DNA of 64,000 nt from Caballeronia humi. GTDB taxonomy: Bacteria; Pseudomonadota; Gammaproteobacteria; Burkholderiales; Burkholderiaceae. Within the stretch, counting starts at the first letter, position 1. The number at the start of each line of letters is the position of its first letter. The notes beneath the pieces are model-generated. The model saw only the letters and a program-made list of their open reading frames with translations. It had not been told where the DNA came from and ran no database searches. The DNA lies in the NCBI RefSeq assembly GCF_001544475.1, contig NZ_FCNW02000010.1, positions 103,550 through 167,549 on the forward strand, written 5' to 3'. The position numbers and the translations under genes are program-made. Below are positions 55,598-64,000 of the stretch, one piece after another.

Positions 55598-56368
55598 CTA
55601 GTCGGCCTTCGATGCCTCTTTCGCGAGATTTGCGAGCCATACCTCGTCGGCACGGCTCAACATCTTGTTCCTGCGCGCCCGCGCAATCAGATCGGGGCGC
55701 TTCAACAGCGTGTTCTTCAGCGCTTCACGGCGCCGCCACGCTTCGATTTCCTTGTGATGGCCGCCGAGCAGCACATCGGGAACGCGCGCGCCTTCGTATT
55801 CCTCGGGACGCGTGTAATGCGGACAATCGAGCAGCACGTCGACGAAACTGTCCTGCACCGCCGACTGCGAATCGTTCAGCACGCCCGGAAGCTGCCGCAC
55901 GACTGCGTCCATCAGGGCCATCGCCGGCAACTCGCCGCCGGACAACACGAAATCGCCGAGACTCACTTCTTCGTCGACGACGCGGTCGATCAGACGCTGG
56001 TCGATCGCTTCATATCGCCCGCACAGCATGATGAGACCCGGCTCCTGCGCGAATCGCATGACGCGATCGTGGTCGAGCGTGGCACCTTGCGGCGACATCA
56101 TCACGACCCGCGAACCCGCGATTCCCTGCTGCGCCTGCGCCGCTTTCGCCGCGGTAATCGCGTCTTCGAGCGGGCGCGCCAGCATCACCATGCCGGGACC
56201 ACCGCCATAAGGACGATCGTCGATGGTCCGGTAGTTGTCGGTCGTGAAATCGCGTGGATTCCACGTACGCAGACCGAACCGTTCCTGCTTCACCGCCCGG
56301 CTGGTGATGCCCCAGTCGGTCAGCGCGCGAAACATCTCGGGAAAGAGCGTCACGACATCGAACTGCAT
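55598..56368 (-). CDS. trmD: tRNA (guanine-N1)-methyltransferase TrmD
   Basis: Methylates G37 of tRNA to prevent frameshifting. 256 aa. [20 protein letters not shown] at the N-terminus, the SPOUT knot segments [20 protein letters not shown] and [20 protein letters not shown], and [15 protein letters not shown] are conserved. Third gene of rpsP-rimM-trmD-rplS. Confidence 0.97.
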   Translation of the reverse strand: MQFDVVTLFPEMFRALTDWGITSRAVKQERFGLRTWNPRDFTTDNYRTIDDRPYGGGPGMVMLARPLEDAITAAKAAQAQQGIAGSRVVMMSPQGATLDHDRVMRFAQEPGLIMLCGRYEAIDQRLIDRVVDEEVSLGDFVLSGGELPAMALMDAVVRQLPGVLNDSQSAVQDSFVDVLLDCPHYTRPEEYEGARVPDVLLGGHHKEIEAWRRREALKNTLLKRPDLIARARRNKMLSRADEVWLANLAKEASKAD

Positions 56369-56392
56369 CGCTCTCTCCGTTCGTTACAGGTT

Positions 56393-57085
56393 TTAATAGT
56401 CGGCGTCCCAGTCGACGACGATCTTCTTCGCCGCCTGATCCACCGCCTTCACATACACGCCGACAAACGGAATCAGCCGCTCGCCGGTGGTCGGCTTGCC
56501 GTCTTTCGACGTCGCCGGATATTCGATGCGCATGATGGAATGCGCGCCGTTGTCGATCATGTCGGCGACCTGGCCCAAAACCACGCCCGCCTCGTTCACG
56601 ACATCGAGGCCGATCAGATCGACCCAGTAGAACTCGTCTTCGTCGGTGAGCTTCGGGAAGTCGCTGCGCGAAACGTGCACCGTGTGGCCGCGCAGCGCGA
56701 GCGCTTCATCGCGGTCGCCGCAGCCAGCGAGATGCGCGACGATCGTGTCGCTATGCACCTTCGACTGCACGCAACGCGCCGACTTGCGATCCGCGCCCTT
56801 CACGAGCCACCAGCGTTTCGCGGCCAGCATCGCGTCACCGCCGCGACCGGCATTTGCGTGCGGCACGACCTTGACCCAGCCCTTCAGGCCATACGCATCG
56901 ACGACGGCACCGACCTCGATTGCATCGTCCGGCAGGTTTTCGACCGGCTCGATGACGCCCGCTTGCTCGCCGCCAGAAACGTCAGCAGCCACGCGGCGCG
57001 CTCCCGGCTTGCGGACGAACGCACCGAACGTGGCAGCCTCTTTGCCTTCCAGCTTCGCCGCTGGCTTCACTTCACGCGCGGACAT
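56393..57085 (-). CDS. rimM: Ribosome maturation factor RimM
   Basis: 230 aa from ATG 57085; the N-terminal about 55 residues are a low-complexity extension ahead of the RimM domain. The N-terminal barrel has [20 protein letters not shown]; the C-terminal PRC barrel has [20 protein letters not shown] and [14 protein letters not shown]. Assists 30S head assembly with S19. The start could be later, at a Met-less region, so 57085 is the only reasonable ATG. Confidence 0.94.
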   Translation of the reverse strand: MSAREVKPAAKLEGKEAATFGAFVRKPGARRVAADVSGGEQAGVIEPVENLPDDAIEVGAVVDAYGLKGWVKVVPHANAGRGGDAMLAAKRWWLVKGADRKSARCVQSKVHSDTIVAHLAGCGDRDEALALRGHTVHVSRSDFPKLTDEDEFYWVDLIGLDVVNEAGVVLGQVADMIDNGAHSIMRIEYPATSKDGKPTTGERLIPFVGVYVKAVDQAAKKIVVDWDADY

Positions 57086-57182
57086 TGGCGAATCCTTCAG
57101 CAAATCTCGACCGAACCTCGGCAGCGAATCTCGACTGGATGTTGCGCGCTGGCTTGCAGCGCGCGCCACCGCCGAACTTCAC

Positions 57183-57437
57183 TTAGGCAGCCGGCTGAGC
57201 TTGTTGCGATTGCTTGACCAGCCGCTCGACGGTCGGCGACAGTTGCGCGCCAACGCCTTGCCAGTAGGTCAGGCGGTCTTGCGCGATGCGCAGCGATTCG
57301 CCTTTGGTCGCGACGGGGTTGTAGAAACCCACGCGCTCGATGAATCGGCCGTCACGGCGGCTACGCGAATCGGTTGCGACGATGTTGTAAAACGGGCGCT
57401 TCTTGGAGCCGCCACGAGCCAAGCGGATGATGACCAT
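57183..57437 (-). CDS. rpsP: 30S ribosomal protein S16
   Basis: 84 aa, starting [20 protein letters not shown] and ending with a Gln/Ala-rich tail. ATG 57437 has AAGGAT upstream. First gene of rpsP-rimM-trmD-rplS. Confidence 0.97.
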   Translation of the reverse strand: MVIIRLARGGSKKRPFYNIVATDSRSRRDGRFIERVGFYNPVATKGESLRIAQDRLTYWQGVGAQLSPTVERLVKQSQQAQPAA

Positions 57438-57483
57438 GCTGAAATCCTTAGAAAACCGGGGTTCGGAACTACCAGAACACGCG

Positions 57484-57512
57484 ATTATAGCGGGAAACCG
57501 GAGCCTTAACAA
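57484..57512 (-). promoter_or_regulatory. Promoter of the rpsP operon
   Basis: On the minus strand TTGTTA (57512-57507), 17 bases, TATAAT (57489-57484), 47 bases before the rpsP ATG. A perfect -10 and good spacing. Confidence 0.8.
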
Positions 57513-57690
57513 ACACTTAACCGGATTAATCGCGACATGTGCCGACGACGCGAGGCGCTTCGCCTTCGACGGGACGGGAAATGGCCGGCATTTTAACCCC
57601 GCCGCATCAGACCGGCCGACTCCGCGCAGCGTAGAATGCGGGCGTCAAGCGTGTCGTCGCTTTTTTCACTCCGCTTTCCAGCCTTCGCCG

Positions 57691-58197
57691 ATGAATTCCT
57701 CGTCCTCTGTCACGCAACCGCCCGCATCGAATGTGTCCGGCAAACCAGCCGTCCAGCGCTTCCGCTCGAAAACGCTGACCGCCGCGCTCGCCTTCTTCTT
57801 CGGCAGCATCGGCGCGCATCGCTTCTATCTATATGGAATGCGCGACAAGTTCGGCTGGGCGCATATCGTCGGGATCGCGCTTGGGGTCGTCGGGTACATG
57901 CTGCTCGCCGCTACCGAGCGTGCGTCGATGCTCGGCTGGGTTCTCGCGTTTCCCGGCGCCGTGTCGTTGCTGGCGGCGTTTTTGTCGGCGATCGCCTATG
58001 GGCTGCGCCCCGACGCGAAGTGGGACGCGCAGTTCAACGCGCACACCGGCCGCCACAGCCGTTCGGGATGGACGGTGATCTTCGTGGTGATGTTTTCGCT
58101 GCTGATCGGCGCGTTTTTGCTCATGACCGGCCTCGCGCTCACGTTCCAGACCTATTTCGAAGGTCAGGTGCAGGCGGCGAAGCAACTCTCGCAGTAA
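57691..58197 (+). CDS. TM2-domain membrane protein
   Basis: 168 aa from ATG 57691. The TM2 signature is seen in LAFFFGSIGAHRFYLYGMRD (GxHRFYLG-type) followed by further hydrophobic segments at about residues 60-80, 83-105 and 125-155. Disordered Ser-rich N-terminus. Function unknown. Convergent with the radical SAM gene, nine bases between stops. Confidence 0.88.
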   Translation: MNSSSSVTQPPASNVSGKPAVQRFRSKTLTAALAFFFGSIGAHRFYLYGMRDKFGWAHIVGIALGVVGYMLLAATERASMLGWVLAFPGAVSLLAAFLSAIAYGLRPDAKWDAQFNAHTGRHSRSGWTVIFVVMFSLLIGAFLLMTGLALTFQTYFEGQVQAAKQLSQ

Positions 58198-58206
58198 GCG
58201 CAGGCG

Positions 58207-59334
58207 TCAGAACAGCCTCATTTGCGGGCTAGCGGGCGCCTTTGCTTGCTCACGCTCCGGCCGGCTGAATCCCGACATATCCAGAATCCCGCGCTGTCGG
58301 GCGTTTAGCCCCAGCCGCTTTGTCGCCTTCTGGAAACGTTGCTTCAGCATGTCGGCCCAGAGTCCCTCGCCTTTCATCCGCGTCGCGAAATTCGAGTCGT
58401 AATCCTTGCCGCCGCGCATGTCGCGCACACGGCTCATCACGCGGTCCGCGCGATCCGGAAAATGCGCGGCGAGCCAGTCCTTGAATAGCGGCGCCACTTC
58501 CCACGGCAGACGCAGCACGATATAGCTCGCGCTCGTCGCGCCCGCTTCCGCGCAAGCTTCCAGCACGCGCTCCATGTCCTGCTCGGTGACGAACGGAATC
58601 ACCGGCGCGATGCTCACACCGACCTGAATCCCCGCCTCGCTCAGCGTGCGGATCGTGCGCAGGCGCCGCGACGGCGTTGCCGCGCGCGGCTCCAAAGTGC
58701 GCGCGATATCGGCGTCAAGCGTGGTGATGGTAACTGCCGCCATCACTTGGCCGCGCTCGGCCATCGGCGCGAGCAGGTCGATGTCGCGCTCGATCAGCGA
58801 CGACTTCGTGATCGCCGCGAACGGATGCCCGCGCTCGTACAGGATTTCGATGACCCGGCGCGTCAGCCGCAAATCGCGCTCGACCGGTTGATAAGCGTCC
58901 GTGTTGACGCCGAGCGCGATCGGCTCCGGTTGGTACGAAGGCTTCGCGAGTTCACGTTCGAGCAACTCGCCCGCGTTGATCTTCGCGTAGATGCGGCTTT
59001 CGAAATCCAGCCCCGGCGACAGGCCGAGATAGCTGTGCGTCGGCCGGGCGAAGCAGTAAATGCAGCCGTGCTCGCAGCCTCGATACGGATTCAGCGACAC
59101 CGAAAACGGAATATCCGGCGACGAATTGCGCGTGAGGATGCTTTTCGCGCGCTCTTCGAACACTTGCGTGCGCAGGGGCGGCGCGTCGTCCTCGCTATCT
59201 GTGGCGTGCAGCCAGCCGTCGTCGATACGTTCGCGCTCGTCTTTTTCGTAACGTCCTTGCAGGTTCGTGACGGCGCCCCGGCCTTTGAGCGGCATCGGCG
59301 GAGCGACGGGAAATTCGCGGTCGTCTGAGGACAT
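58207..59334 (-). CDS. PA0069-family radical SAM protein (photoproduct-lyase-like)
   Basis: 375 aa from ATG 59334 (MSSDDREFPVAP). The radical SAM cluster is RGCEHGCIYCFARPTH (C-x3-C-x2-C). It belongs to the group often annotated as PA0069 family and related to spore photoproduct lyase (SplB). A LexA-type box (59359-59378) lies 25 bases upstream, pointing to SOS induction and a DNA-repair role. An upstream ATG at 59355 is closer to the box and less likely. Confidence 0.9.
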   Translation of the reverse strand: MSSDDREFPVAPPMPLKGRGAVTNLQGRYEKDERERIDDGWLHATDSEDDAPPLRTQVFEERAKSILTRNSSPDIPFSVSLNPYRGCEHGCIYCFARPTHSYLGLSPGLDFESRIYAKINAGELLERELAKPSYQPEPIALGVNTDAYQPVERDLRLTRRVIEILYERGHPFAAITKSSLIERDIDLLAPMAERGQVMAAVTITTLDADIARTLEPRAATPSRRLRTIRTLSEAGIQVGVSIAPVIPFVTEQDMERVLEACAEAGATSASYIVLRLPWEVAPLFKDWLAAHFPDRADRVMSRVRDMRGGKDYDSNFATRMKGEGLWADMLKQRFQKATKRLGLNARQRGILDMSGFSRPEREQAKAPASPQMRLF

Positions 59335-59358
59335 GGCGGGTGGCCGTGGACACAAAAA

Positions 59359-59378
59359 TACTGTACAAATATACAGTA
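59359..59378. promoter_or_regulatory. LexA (SOS) box
   Basis: TA-CTGT-N8-ACAG-TA with an AT-only-like centre (ACAAATAT), matching the beta/gammaproteobacterial LexA consensus CTGT-N8-ACAG. Position just upstream of the PA0069-family start suggests direct repression by LexA. Confidence 0.82.
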
Positions 59379-59404
59379 CTCACGTGCAGCCCGCAAAGGG
59401 GAAA

Positions 59405-59893
59405 TCAGACGTTGACGGGAATCGTCAGCGTCTCCTTGATTTCCTCCATCACTACGTAACTCTTCGACTGCACCGCGCCCGGCAATTGCAACAGGATGTC
59501 GCCGAGGAGCTTCCGGTAATCGGCCATCTCACCGATGCGCGCCTTGATCAGATAGTCGAAATCACCGGAAACCAGGTGGCATTCCAGCACCTCCGGAATG
59601 CGCTGCACTTCGCGGCGGAACTGCTCGAACATGTTGCCGCTCTTGTGATCGAGTGTAATTTCCACAAAAACCAGTAGCGCCGCGCCCAGTTCGACCGGGT
59701 TCACGCGCGCGTAGTAGCCGGTGATCACGTTGTCGCGCTCCATCCGCTTCACGCGCTCGATACAAGGCGTCACCGACAACCCGACGCGCTCCGCGAGGTC
59801 CTTCATTGCGATCCGCCCATCCTGTTGAAGGATAGAAAGAATCTTGTGATCGAGCTTATCTAGCGCGCGGACCGGATTACGCTGCGTTCTCAT
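59405..59893 (-). CDS. Lrp/AsnC family regulator
   Basis: 162 aa from ATG 59893. N-terminal HTH (about residues 10-60: LDHKILSILQQDGRIAMKDL, AERVGLSVTPCIERVKRME) and C-terminal RAM domain (ITLDHKSGNMFEQFRREVQR). Divergent from dadA with 154 AT-rich bases between, the classic layout for an Lrp-type activator of D-amino acid dehydrogenase; close in size and sequence to E. coli Lrp. Confidence 0.94.
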   Translation of the reverse strand: MRTQRNPVRALDKLDHKILSILQQDGRIAMKDLAERVGLSVTPCIERVKRMERDNVITGYYARVNPVELGAALLVFVEITLDHKSGNMFEQFRREVQRIPEVLECHLVSGDFDYLIKARIGEMADYRKLLGDILLQLPGAVQSKSYVVMEEIKETLTIPVNV

Positions 59894-59919
59894 GTTTTTC
59901 CACTGAAAATCGACCAAAA

Positions 59920-59947
59920 ACAATAACAAAAACTACTGATCTGTCAA
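59920..59947 (-). promoter_or_regulatory. Promoter of the Lrp-type gene
   Basis: Minus strand TTGACA (59947-59942), 16 bases, TATTGT (59925-59920), 27 bases before the start codon. The surrounding 59894-60047 is A/T-rich, as expected for Lrp binding; the dadA promoter must overlap it. Confidence 0.7.
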
Positions 59948-60047
59948 TAGTATAGTCGATAACACTGGTCCAACCGTCAATCACGGCTTCGATCCACTTT
60001 CGAACGCGCATGAGTGACGACAATCTCGAATTCAGCACGGAGAACTC

Positions 60048-61340
60048 ATGCGTATCGTCATCCTGGGAAGCGGCGTCGTCGGCGTCACGAGCGCCTATTA
60101 CCTCGCCCGCGCGGGTCACGAAGTCACGGTCATCGACCGCGAAGCCGGCCCCGCCCTCGAAACGAGCTTCGCCAATGCCGGTCAGATTTCGCCCGGATAC
60201 GCGTCGCCGTGGGCGGCGCCGGGCGTGCCGCTCAAGGCCGTCAAGTGGATGTTCGAAAAGCACGCGCCGCTCGCCATCCGCCTCGACGGCACGGCGTTCC
60301 AGTTGCAGTGGATGTGGAAGATGCTGCAGAACTGCACGCAGGATCGCTACACGGTCAACAAGGGCCGCATGGTTCGCCTCGCCGAATACAGCCGCGATTG
60401 TCTGCAAGCGCTGCGCGCGGACACCGGCATCCAGTACGAAGGCCGCACGGGCGGCACGCTGCAGGTGTTCCGCACGCAGCAGCAACTCGACGGCGCCGCG
60501 AAGGACATCGCCGTGCTGAAGGACGCGAACGTGCCGTTCGAGCTCCTCTCGCCCGCTGAACTCTTCAAGGCAGAACCGGCGCTCGCCGCCGTATCGCACA
60601 AGCTGACGGGCGGCCTGCGCCTGCCGAACGACGAAACCGGCGACTGCCAGAAGTTCACCACGCGCTTGGCCGCGATGGCCGAAGCGCTCGGCGTGAAGTT
60701 CCGCTACAACACGTCGATCGACGCGCTCGCCATGGCTAACGGCCGTATCGCCGGCGTCAAATGCGGAAACGAACTCGTGCAAGGCGACTCGTATGTCGTC
60801 GCGCTCGGCTCGTATTCGAAGACGCTGCTTGGCGACCTCGTCAAGATCCCGGTCTATCCGCTGAAGGGCTATTCGATCACCGCGCCGATCGTGAACGCGG
60901 CGTGCGCGCCGGTTTCGACCGTGCTCGACGAGACCTACAAGATCGCAATCACGCGTTTCGACGACCGGATTCGCGTCGGCGGGATGGCGGAGATCGTCGG
61001 TTATGACAAGAGCCTGAAGAAGGCGCGCCGCGAAACGCTCGAAATGTGCGTCAACGACCTGTTCCCCGGCGGCGGCGATACGTCGAAGGCATCGTTCTGG
61101 ACGGGTCTGCGCCCGATGACACCGGACGGCACACCGATCGTCGGCCGCACGCAGGTGCCGAATCTGTTCCTGAACACCGGCCACGGCACACTCGGCTGGA
61201 CGATGTCGTGCGGTTCAGGCCAGTTGCTCGCCGATCTGATGTCGGGCAAGCAGCCGGCGATCCAGTCGGACGATTTGTCGGTGCATCGCTACTTCGGCGA
61301 GACGCGCGTGAATACGCGACCGTCCTACGCGAAGGCTTGA
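60048..61340 (+). CDS. dadA: D-amino acid dehydrogenase, small subunit type
   Basis: FAD-dependent membrane-associated oxidation of D-alanine and other D-amino acids to 2-oxo acids. 430 aa, colinear with E. coli DadA. FAD-binding motif [20 protein letters not shown], then [18 protein letters not shown], and C-terminal [16 protein letters not shown] and [23 protein letters not shown] site precedes the ATG. Probably activated by the adjacent Lrp protein. No alanine racemase (dadX) follows. Confidence 0.97.
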   Translation: MRIVILGSGVVGVTSAYYLARAGHEVTVIDREAGPALETSFANAGQISPGYASPWAAPGVPLKAVKWMFEKHAPLAIRLDGTAFQLQWMWKMLQNCTQDRYTVNKGRMVRLAEYSRDCLQALRADTGIQYEGRTGGTLQVFRTQQQLDGAAKDIAVLKDANVPFELLSPAELFKAEPALAAVSHKLTGGLRLPNDETGDCQKFTTRLAAMAEALGVKFRYNTSIDALAMANGRIAGVKCGNELVQGDSYVVALGSYSKTLLGDLVKIPVYPLKGYSITAPIVNAACAPVSTVLDETYKIAITRFDDRIRVGGMAEIVGYDKSLKKARRETLEMCVNDLFPGGGDTSKASFWTGLRPMTPDGTPIVGRTQVPNLFLNTGHGTLGWTMSCGSGQLLADLMSGKQPAIQSDDLSVHRYFGETRVNTRPSYAKA

Positions 61341-61354
61341 GCGAGGCTTGAACG

Positions 61355-61383
61355 AAAACGGCGCCCCACAGGGCGCCGTTTTT
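61355..61383. terminator. Bidirectional terminator of dadA and the acyl-CoA dehydrogenase
   Basis: ACGGCGCCC-CACA-GGGCGCCGT stem with A run before and T run after, between converging genes. Confidence 0.93.
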
Positions 61384-61401
61384 ACATCTGCGACACAAAT
61401 T

Positions 61402-63192
61402 TCAGAACTGATCTTCGCGCAATGCGAGGATGCCTTGATCGCCGCTCGCGCTGACGATCGACGCCTCGATCCCCGGCGCCATCGACAGCACATGCTCCGC
61501 GAAAAACTGCGCGGTCGCGATCTTGGCGCTGTAGAAAGACTCGTCCTCGGCGCGCTTGTCGCTCGCCGCGAGCAACGCCCGCGCCATCTGCCAGCCTGAC
61601 AACACGATCCCCGCCAGCTTCAGATACGGCACGCTGCCGGCGAACACGGCGTTCGGATCGCTCTTCACCTTCGCGACGACGAACTCGATCGTACGCGCGA
61701 GCGACAAACTTCCCGCGCTCAAATGCCGATGCATCGACGCGAACGGCTGGCCCTCGCGTTCGGCGAGCGCGGCAATCGTCTGGTCGATTTGCGCGAGCAG
61801 CGCCTGCGCGGTCGCGCCGCCGTCGCGCATGGTCTTGCGGCCAATCAGGTCGTTCGCCTGGATCGCGGTCGTGCCCTCGTAGATCGTCAGGATGCGCGCG
61901 TCGCGGTAATACTGCGCGGCGCCCGTCTCCTCGATGTAGCCCATCCCGCCGTGCATCTGCACGCCGAGGCTCGCGACATCGATCGACATTTCCGTGCTCC
62001 AGCCCTTCACGATCGGCACGAGGAATTCGTAGATCGCCTGATGGCTCGCGCGCGCCTTTTCGTCCGGAAGATGGCGCGCGAGGTCGGAATGCGCCGCCGC
62101 CACGTATGCGAGCGAGCGGGCGCCTTCGGTCAGCGTGCGCATCGTGGCGAGCATGCGGCGCACGTCGGGGTGGTGGATGATCGTCACCGGCTGTTTCGCG
62201 GAGCCGTCGGCCGGGCGGCTTTGCACGCGCTCCTTCGCGTAGGCGACGGCTTTCTGGTACGCGCGATCCGCCACTGCGATGCCCTGCATGCCGACCGCAA
62301 AGCGCGCCGCGTTCATCATGATGAACATGTACTCCAGCCCGCGATTCTCCTCGCCGATCAGATAGCCGGCCGCGCCGCCGTGGTCGCCGTATTGCAGGAC
62401 GGCGGTCGGGCTCGCCTTGATGCCGAGCTTGTGCTCGATAGAAACGCACTGCACGTCGTTGCGATCGCCGAGCGAGCCGTCCGCGTTGACGTTGAACTTC
62501 GGCACGAGGAATAACGAGATGCCTTTCACGCCTTCGGGCGCATCGGGCGTGCGCGCGAGCACGAGATGGACGATGTTCTTCGCCAGATCGTGCTCGCCGT
62601 ACGTGATAAAAATTTTTGTGCCGAAGAGCTTGTAGCTGCCGTCGCCTTGCGGCTCGGCGCGGGTGCGGACCTGGGCGAGGTCGGAGCCCGCCTGCGGCTC
62701 GGTGAGATTCATCGTGCCGGTCCATTCGCCCGAAATCAGTTTCGGCACGTAGAGCTGCTTCTGTGCGTCGGTGCCGGCGGTCAGCAGCGCTTCGATCGCG
62801 CCGTCCGTCAAGAGCGGACACAGCGCGAACGACATGTTCGCGGCGTTCAGCATTTCGATACAGGGCGTCGCAATCAGCTTCGGCAAGCCCTGACCTTCGT
62901 ATTCGACCGGATGCATCACGCCCTGCCACCCGCCGTCGCTGAACTGGCGGAAGGCGTCCTTGAAACCGGGCGTCGTCGTGACTTCGCCGTCACGCCACGC
63001 GCTCGGATTTTTATCGCCTTCGAAATTGAGTGGCGCGAGCACTTCGCCGTTGAACTTCGCGGCTTCGTCGAGCACCGCCTGCGCGGTGTCGAGATTCGCG
63101 TCCTCGAAACCCGGCAGCGCCGCGATGCGCTCCAGATCAGCGAGTTCCTTCATGACGAACAGCATGTCCTTCACGGGTGCGGCGTAGCTCAT
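61402..63192 (-). CDS. Acyl-CoA dehydrogenase (long form with C-terminal domain)
   Basis: 596 aa from ATG 63192, with AGGAG upstream. FAD-dependent beta-oxidation enzyme passing electrons to ETF, whose alpha subunit is encoded just upstream. Signatures are WTGTMNLTEPQAGSDLAQVR, GGMGYIEETGAAQYYRDARI and YEGTTAIQANDLIGRKTMRD, with the catalytic Glu likely in YEGTT. The C-terminal extension of about 130 residues marks the long DUF/AcAD-C type used for various acyl chain lengths. Confidence 0.95.
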   Translation of the reverse strand: MSYAAPVKDMLFVMKELADLERIAALPGFEDANLDTAQAVLDEAAKFNGEVLAPLNFEGDKNPSAWRDGEVTTTPGFKDAFRQFSDGGWQGVMHPVEYEGQGLPKLIATPCIEMLNAANMSFALCPLLTDGAIEALLTAGTDAQKQLYVPKLISGEWTGTMNLTEPQAGSDLAQVRTRAEPQGDGSYKLFGTKIFITYGEHDLAKNIVHLVLARTPDAPEGVKGISLFLVPKFNVNADGSLGDRNDVQCVSIEHKLGIKASPTAVLQYGDHGGAAGYLIGEENRGLEYMFIMMNAARFAVGMQGIAVADRAYQKAVAYAKERVQSRPADGSAKQPVTIIHHPDVRRMLATMRTLTEGARSLAYVAAAHSDLARHLPDEKARASHQAIYEFLVPIVKGWSTEMSIDVASLGVQMHGGMGYIEETGAAQYYRDARILTIYEGTTAIQANDLIGRKTMRDGGATAQALLAQIDQTIAALAEREGQPFASMHRHLSAGSLSLARTIEFVVAKVKSDPNAVFAGSVPYLKLAGIVLSGWQMARALLAASDKRAEDESFYSAKIATAQFFAEHVLSMAPGIEASIVSASGDQGILALREDQF

Positions 63193-63216
63193 GGTCTGCT
63201 CCTGCTTCAGATGTGC

Positions 63217-63250
63217 AAAGGGCGCGAACAATCGTCGCGCCCCTTTTTTT
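63217..63250. terminator. Terminator-like hairpin between etfA and the acyl-CoA dehydrogenase gene
   Basis: GGGCGCGA/TCGCGCCC stem with seven T on the plus strand but only TTT on the minus strand, so it may be a partial terminator for etfA read-through. Confidence 0.5.
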
Positions 63251-63283
63251 GCCCTGCATGCTGGCCGTTTCGGTTTCGGCGAA

Positions 63284-64000
63284 TCAGCCGAGTTCTTTCA
63301 CCAGATCCGGTACGACGGTGAACAGGTCGCCGACGAGGCCGTAATCGGCGACGCCGAAGATCGGCGCTTCCGCGTCCTTGTTGATCGCGACGATGACTTT
63401 GCTATCCTTCATCCCGGCCAAGTGCTGGATCGCGCCCGAGATGCCGACAGCAACGTACAACTGCGGTGCGACGATCTTGCCGGTTTGGCCGACTTGGTAA
63501 TCGTTCGGGACGAAACCTGCATCGACCGCTGCGCGCGATGCGCCAAGCGCCGCGTTGAGCTTGTCGGCGAGCGGTTCCAGAACTTTCGTGTAGTTTTCGC
63601 CGTTGCCCAGACCACGACCACCCGAAACGATGATCGACGCCGATGTCAGTTCCGGACGATCCAGCTTCGTGAGTTCGCGCGACACGAATTGAGAAATGCC
63701 CGCGTCCGCCGCCGCTCCGATCTTCTCCACCGATGCACTACCGCCTTCGGCCGCCACCGGATCGAACCCCGTCGAGCGGACGGTGATCACCTTGATCGGA
63801 TCGCTCGATTGGACGATGGCGATTGCGTTACCGGCATAGATCGGACGCTCGAAGGTATCGGCGGAATCGACTGCGGTGATGTCGCTGATTTGCGCGACAT
63901 CTAAATGCGCCGCGATGCGCGGTGCGATGTTCTTACCGTAAGCGGTAGCGGGCGCGAGAATGTGCGAATAATCCTTCGCGATGTTCAGCACCGTTCCTTC
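63284..64000 (-). CDS. etfA: Electron transfer flavoprotein alpha subunit, C-terminal part
   Basis: 239 C-terminal codons in the window; the start lies beyond the right edge. FAD-binding hallmarks are present: [40 protein letters not shown] and [20 protein letters not shown], then [20 protein letters not shown]. The reading frame begins [15 protein letters not shown] at the edge. Accepts electrons from acyl-CoA dehydrogenases such as the one encoded downstream and hands them to ETF-ubiquinone oxidoreductase. Confidence 0.97.
   Translation of the reverse strand, partial: EGTVLNIAKDYSHILAPATAYGKNIAPRIAAHLDVAQISDITAVDSADTFERPIYAGNAIAIVQSSDPIKVITVRSTGFDPVAAEGGSASVEKIGAAADAGISQFVSRELTKLDRPELTSASIIVSGGRGLGNGENYTKVLEPLADKLNAALGASRAAVDAGFVPNDYQVGQTGKIVAPQLYVAVGISGAIQHLAGMKDSKVIVAINKDAEAPIFGVADYGLVGDLFTVVPDLVKELG

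Noticed and set aside
57540..57690. Possible start of a small gene before the TM2 gene
   Set aside because: No coherent frame with a ribosome binding site; treated as the upstream region of the TM2 gene.

Overview
The window is a stretch of a high-GC (about 65% by eye) betaproteobacterial main chromosome, almost certainly Burkholderia sensu lato (Burkholderia, Paraburkholderia or Caballeronia). Gene order supports this: yceD-rpmF-plsX-fabH, rluC divergent from rne, then moaA-mobA-moeA, pmbA divergent from yjgA with mog and orn, and rpsP-rimM-trmD-rplS. Most genes are housekeeping genes packed in short operons with ATGA or TAATG start/stop overlaps. I see no prophage, insertion sequence, CRISPR array or integron.

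Layout. 1-7297: phospholipid/fatty-acid and ribosome operon (yceD-rpmF-plsX-fabH), Maf and a tetrapyrrole-methylase-fold methyltransferase, then rluC, a HAD phosphatase, a Rieske protein and SppA. 7298-11552: long rne leader and RNase E. 11668-14834: molybdenum cofactor genes moaA, mobA, moeA. 14884-17111: a small membrane protein, a GNAT protein and rmuC. 17108-20181: probable operon of a LUD-domain protein, an NhaD-type antiporter, a 2-hydroxyacid dehydrogenase and RmuC. 20261-22318: pncB, fdxA and tRNA-Asn with a near-perfect promoter and terminator. 22468-26028: lactate oxidation operon lutABC with its FadR-type regulator and a perfect 15-bp palindromic operator. 26157-31935: a 24-aa membrane microprotein, CreA, an AraC regulator with AzlCD, an unknown protein and a UvrD-like helicase.

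32017-36555 is the most accessory-looking part. It has two small Ala/Lys-rich exported proteins, one with a frameshift inside its signal peptide, an S4 RNA-binding protein, a MATE exporter, a candidate small RNA whose hairpin loop carries the anti-Shine-Dalgarno sequence, and a lower-GC gene pair that looks like an effector/immunity pair. 36556-47087 holds a phospholipase D lipoprotein, fumC, a methyltransferase, a thioesterase, a tiny lipoprotein, an ArsR regulator, thyA, a VpsR-like sigma-54 activator and folA.

47147-64000 returns to core genes: pmbA, yjgA, mog, orn, a Ste24-like protease, rsgA, a CobD/CbiB-like protein, a CoA pyrophosphatase, the rpsP operon, a TM2 protein, a radical SAM enzyme of the PA0069/photolyase-like group behind a LexA box, Lrp divergent from dadA, an acyl-CoA dehydrogenase and the end of etfA.

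I found no large undescribed system. The best leads are the anti-SD small RNA (about 34979-35042), the twin CX10C effector-like pair (35051-36189), the 24-aa membrane protein (26157-26231), the LUD/NhaD/hydroxyacid dehydrogenase operon and the SOS box before the radical SAM gene.
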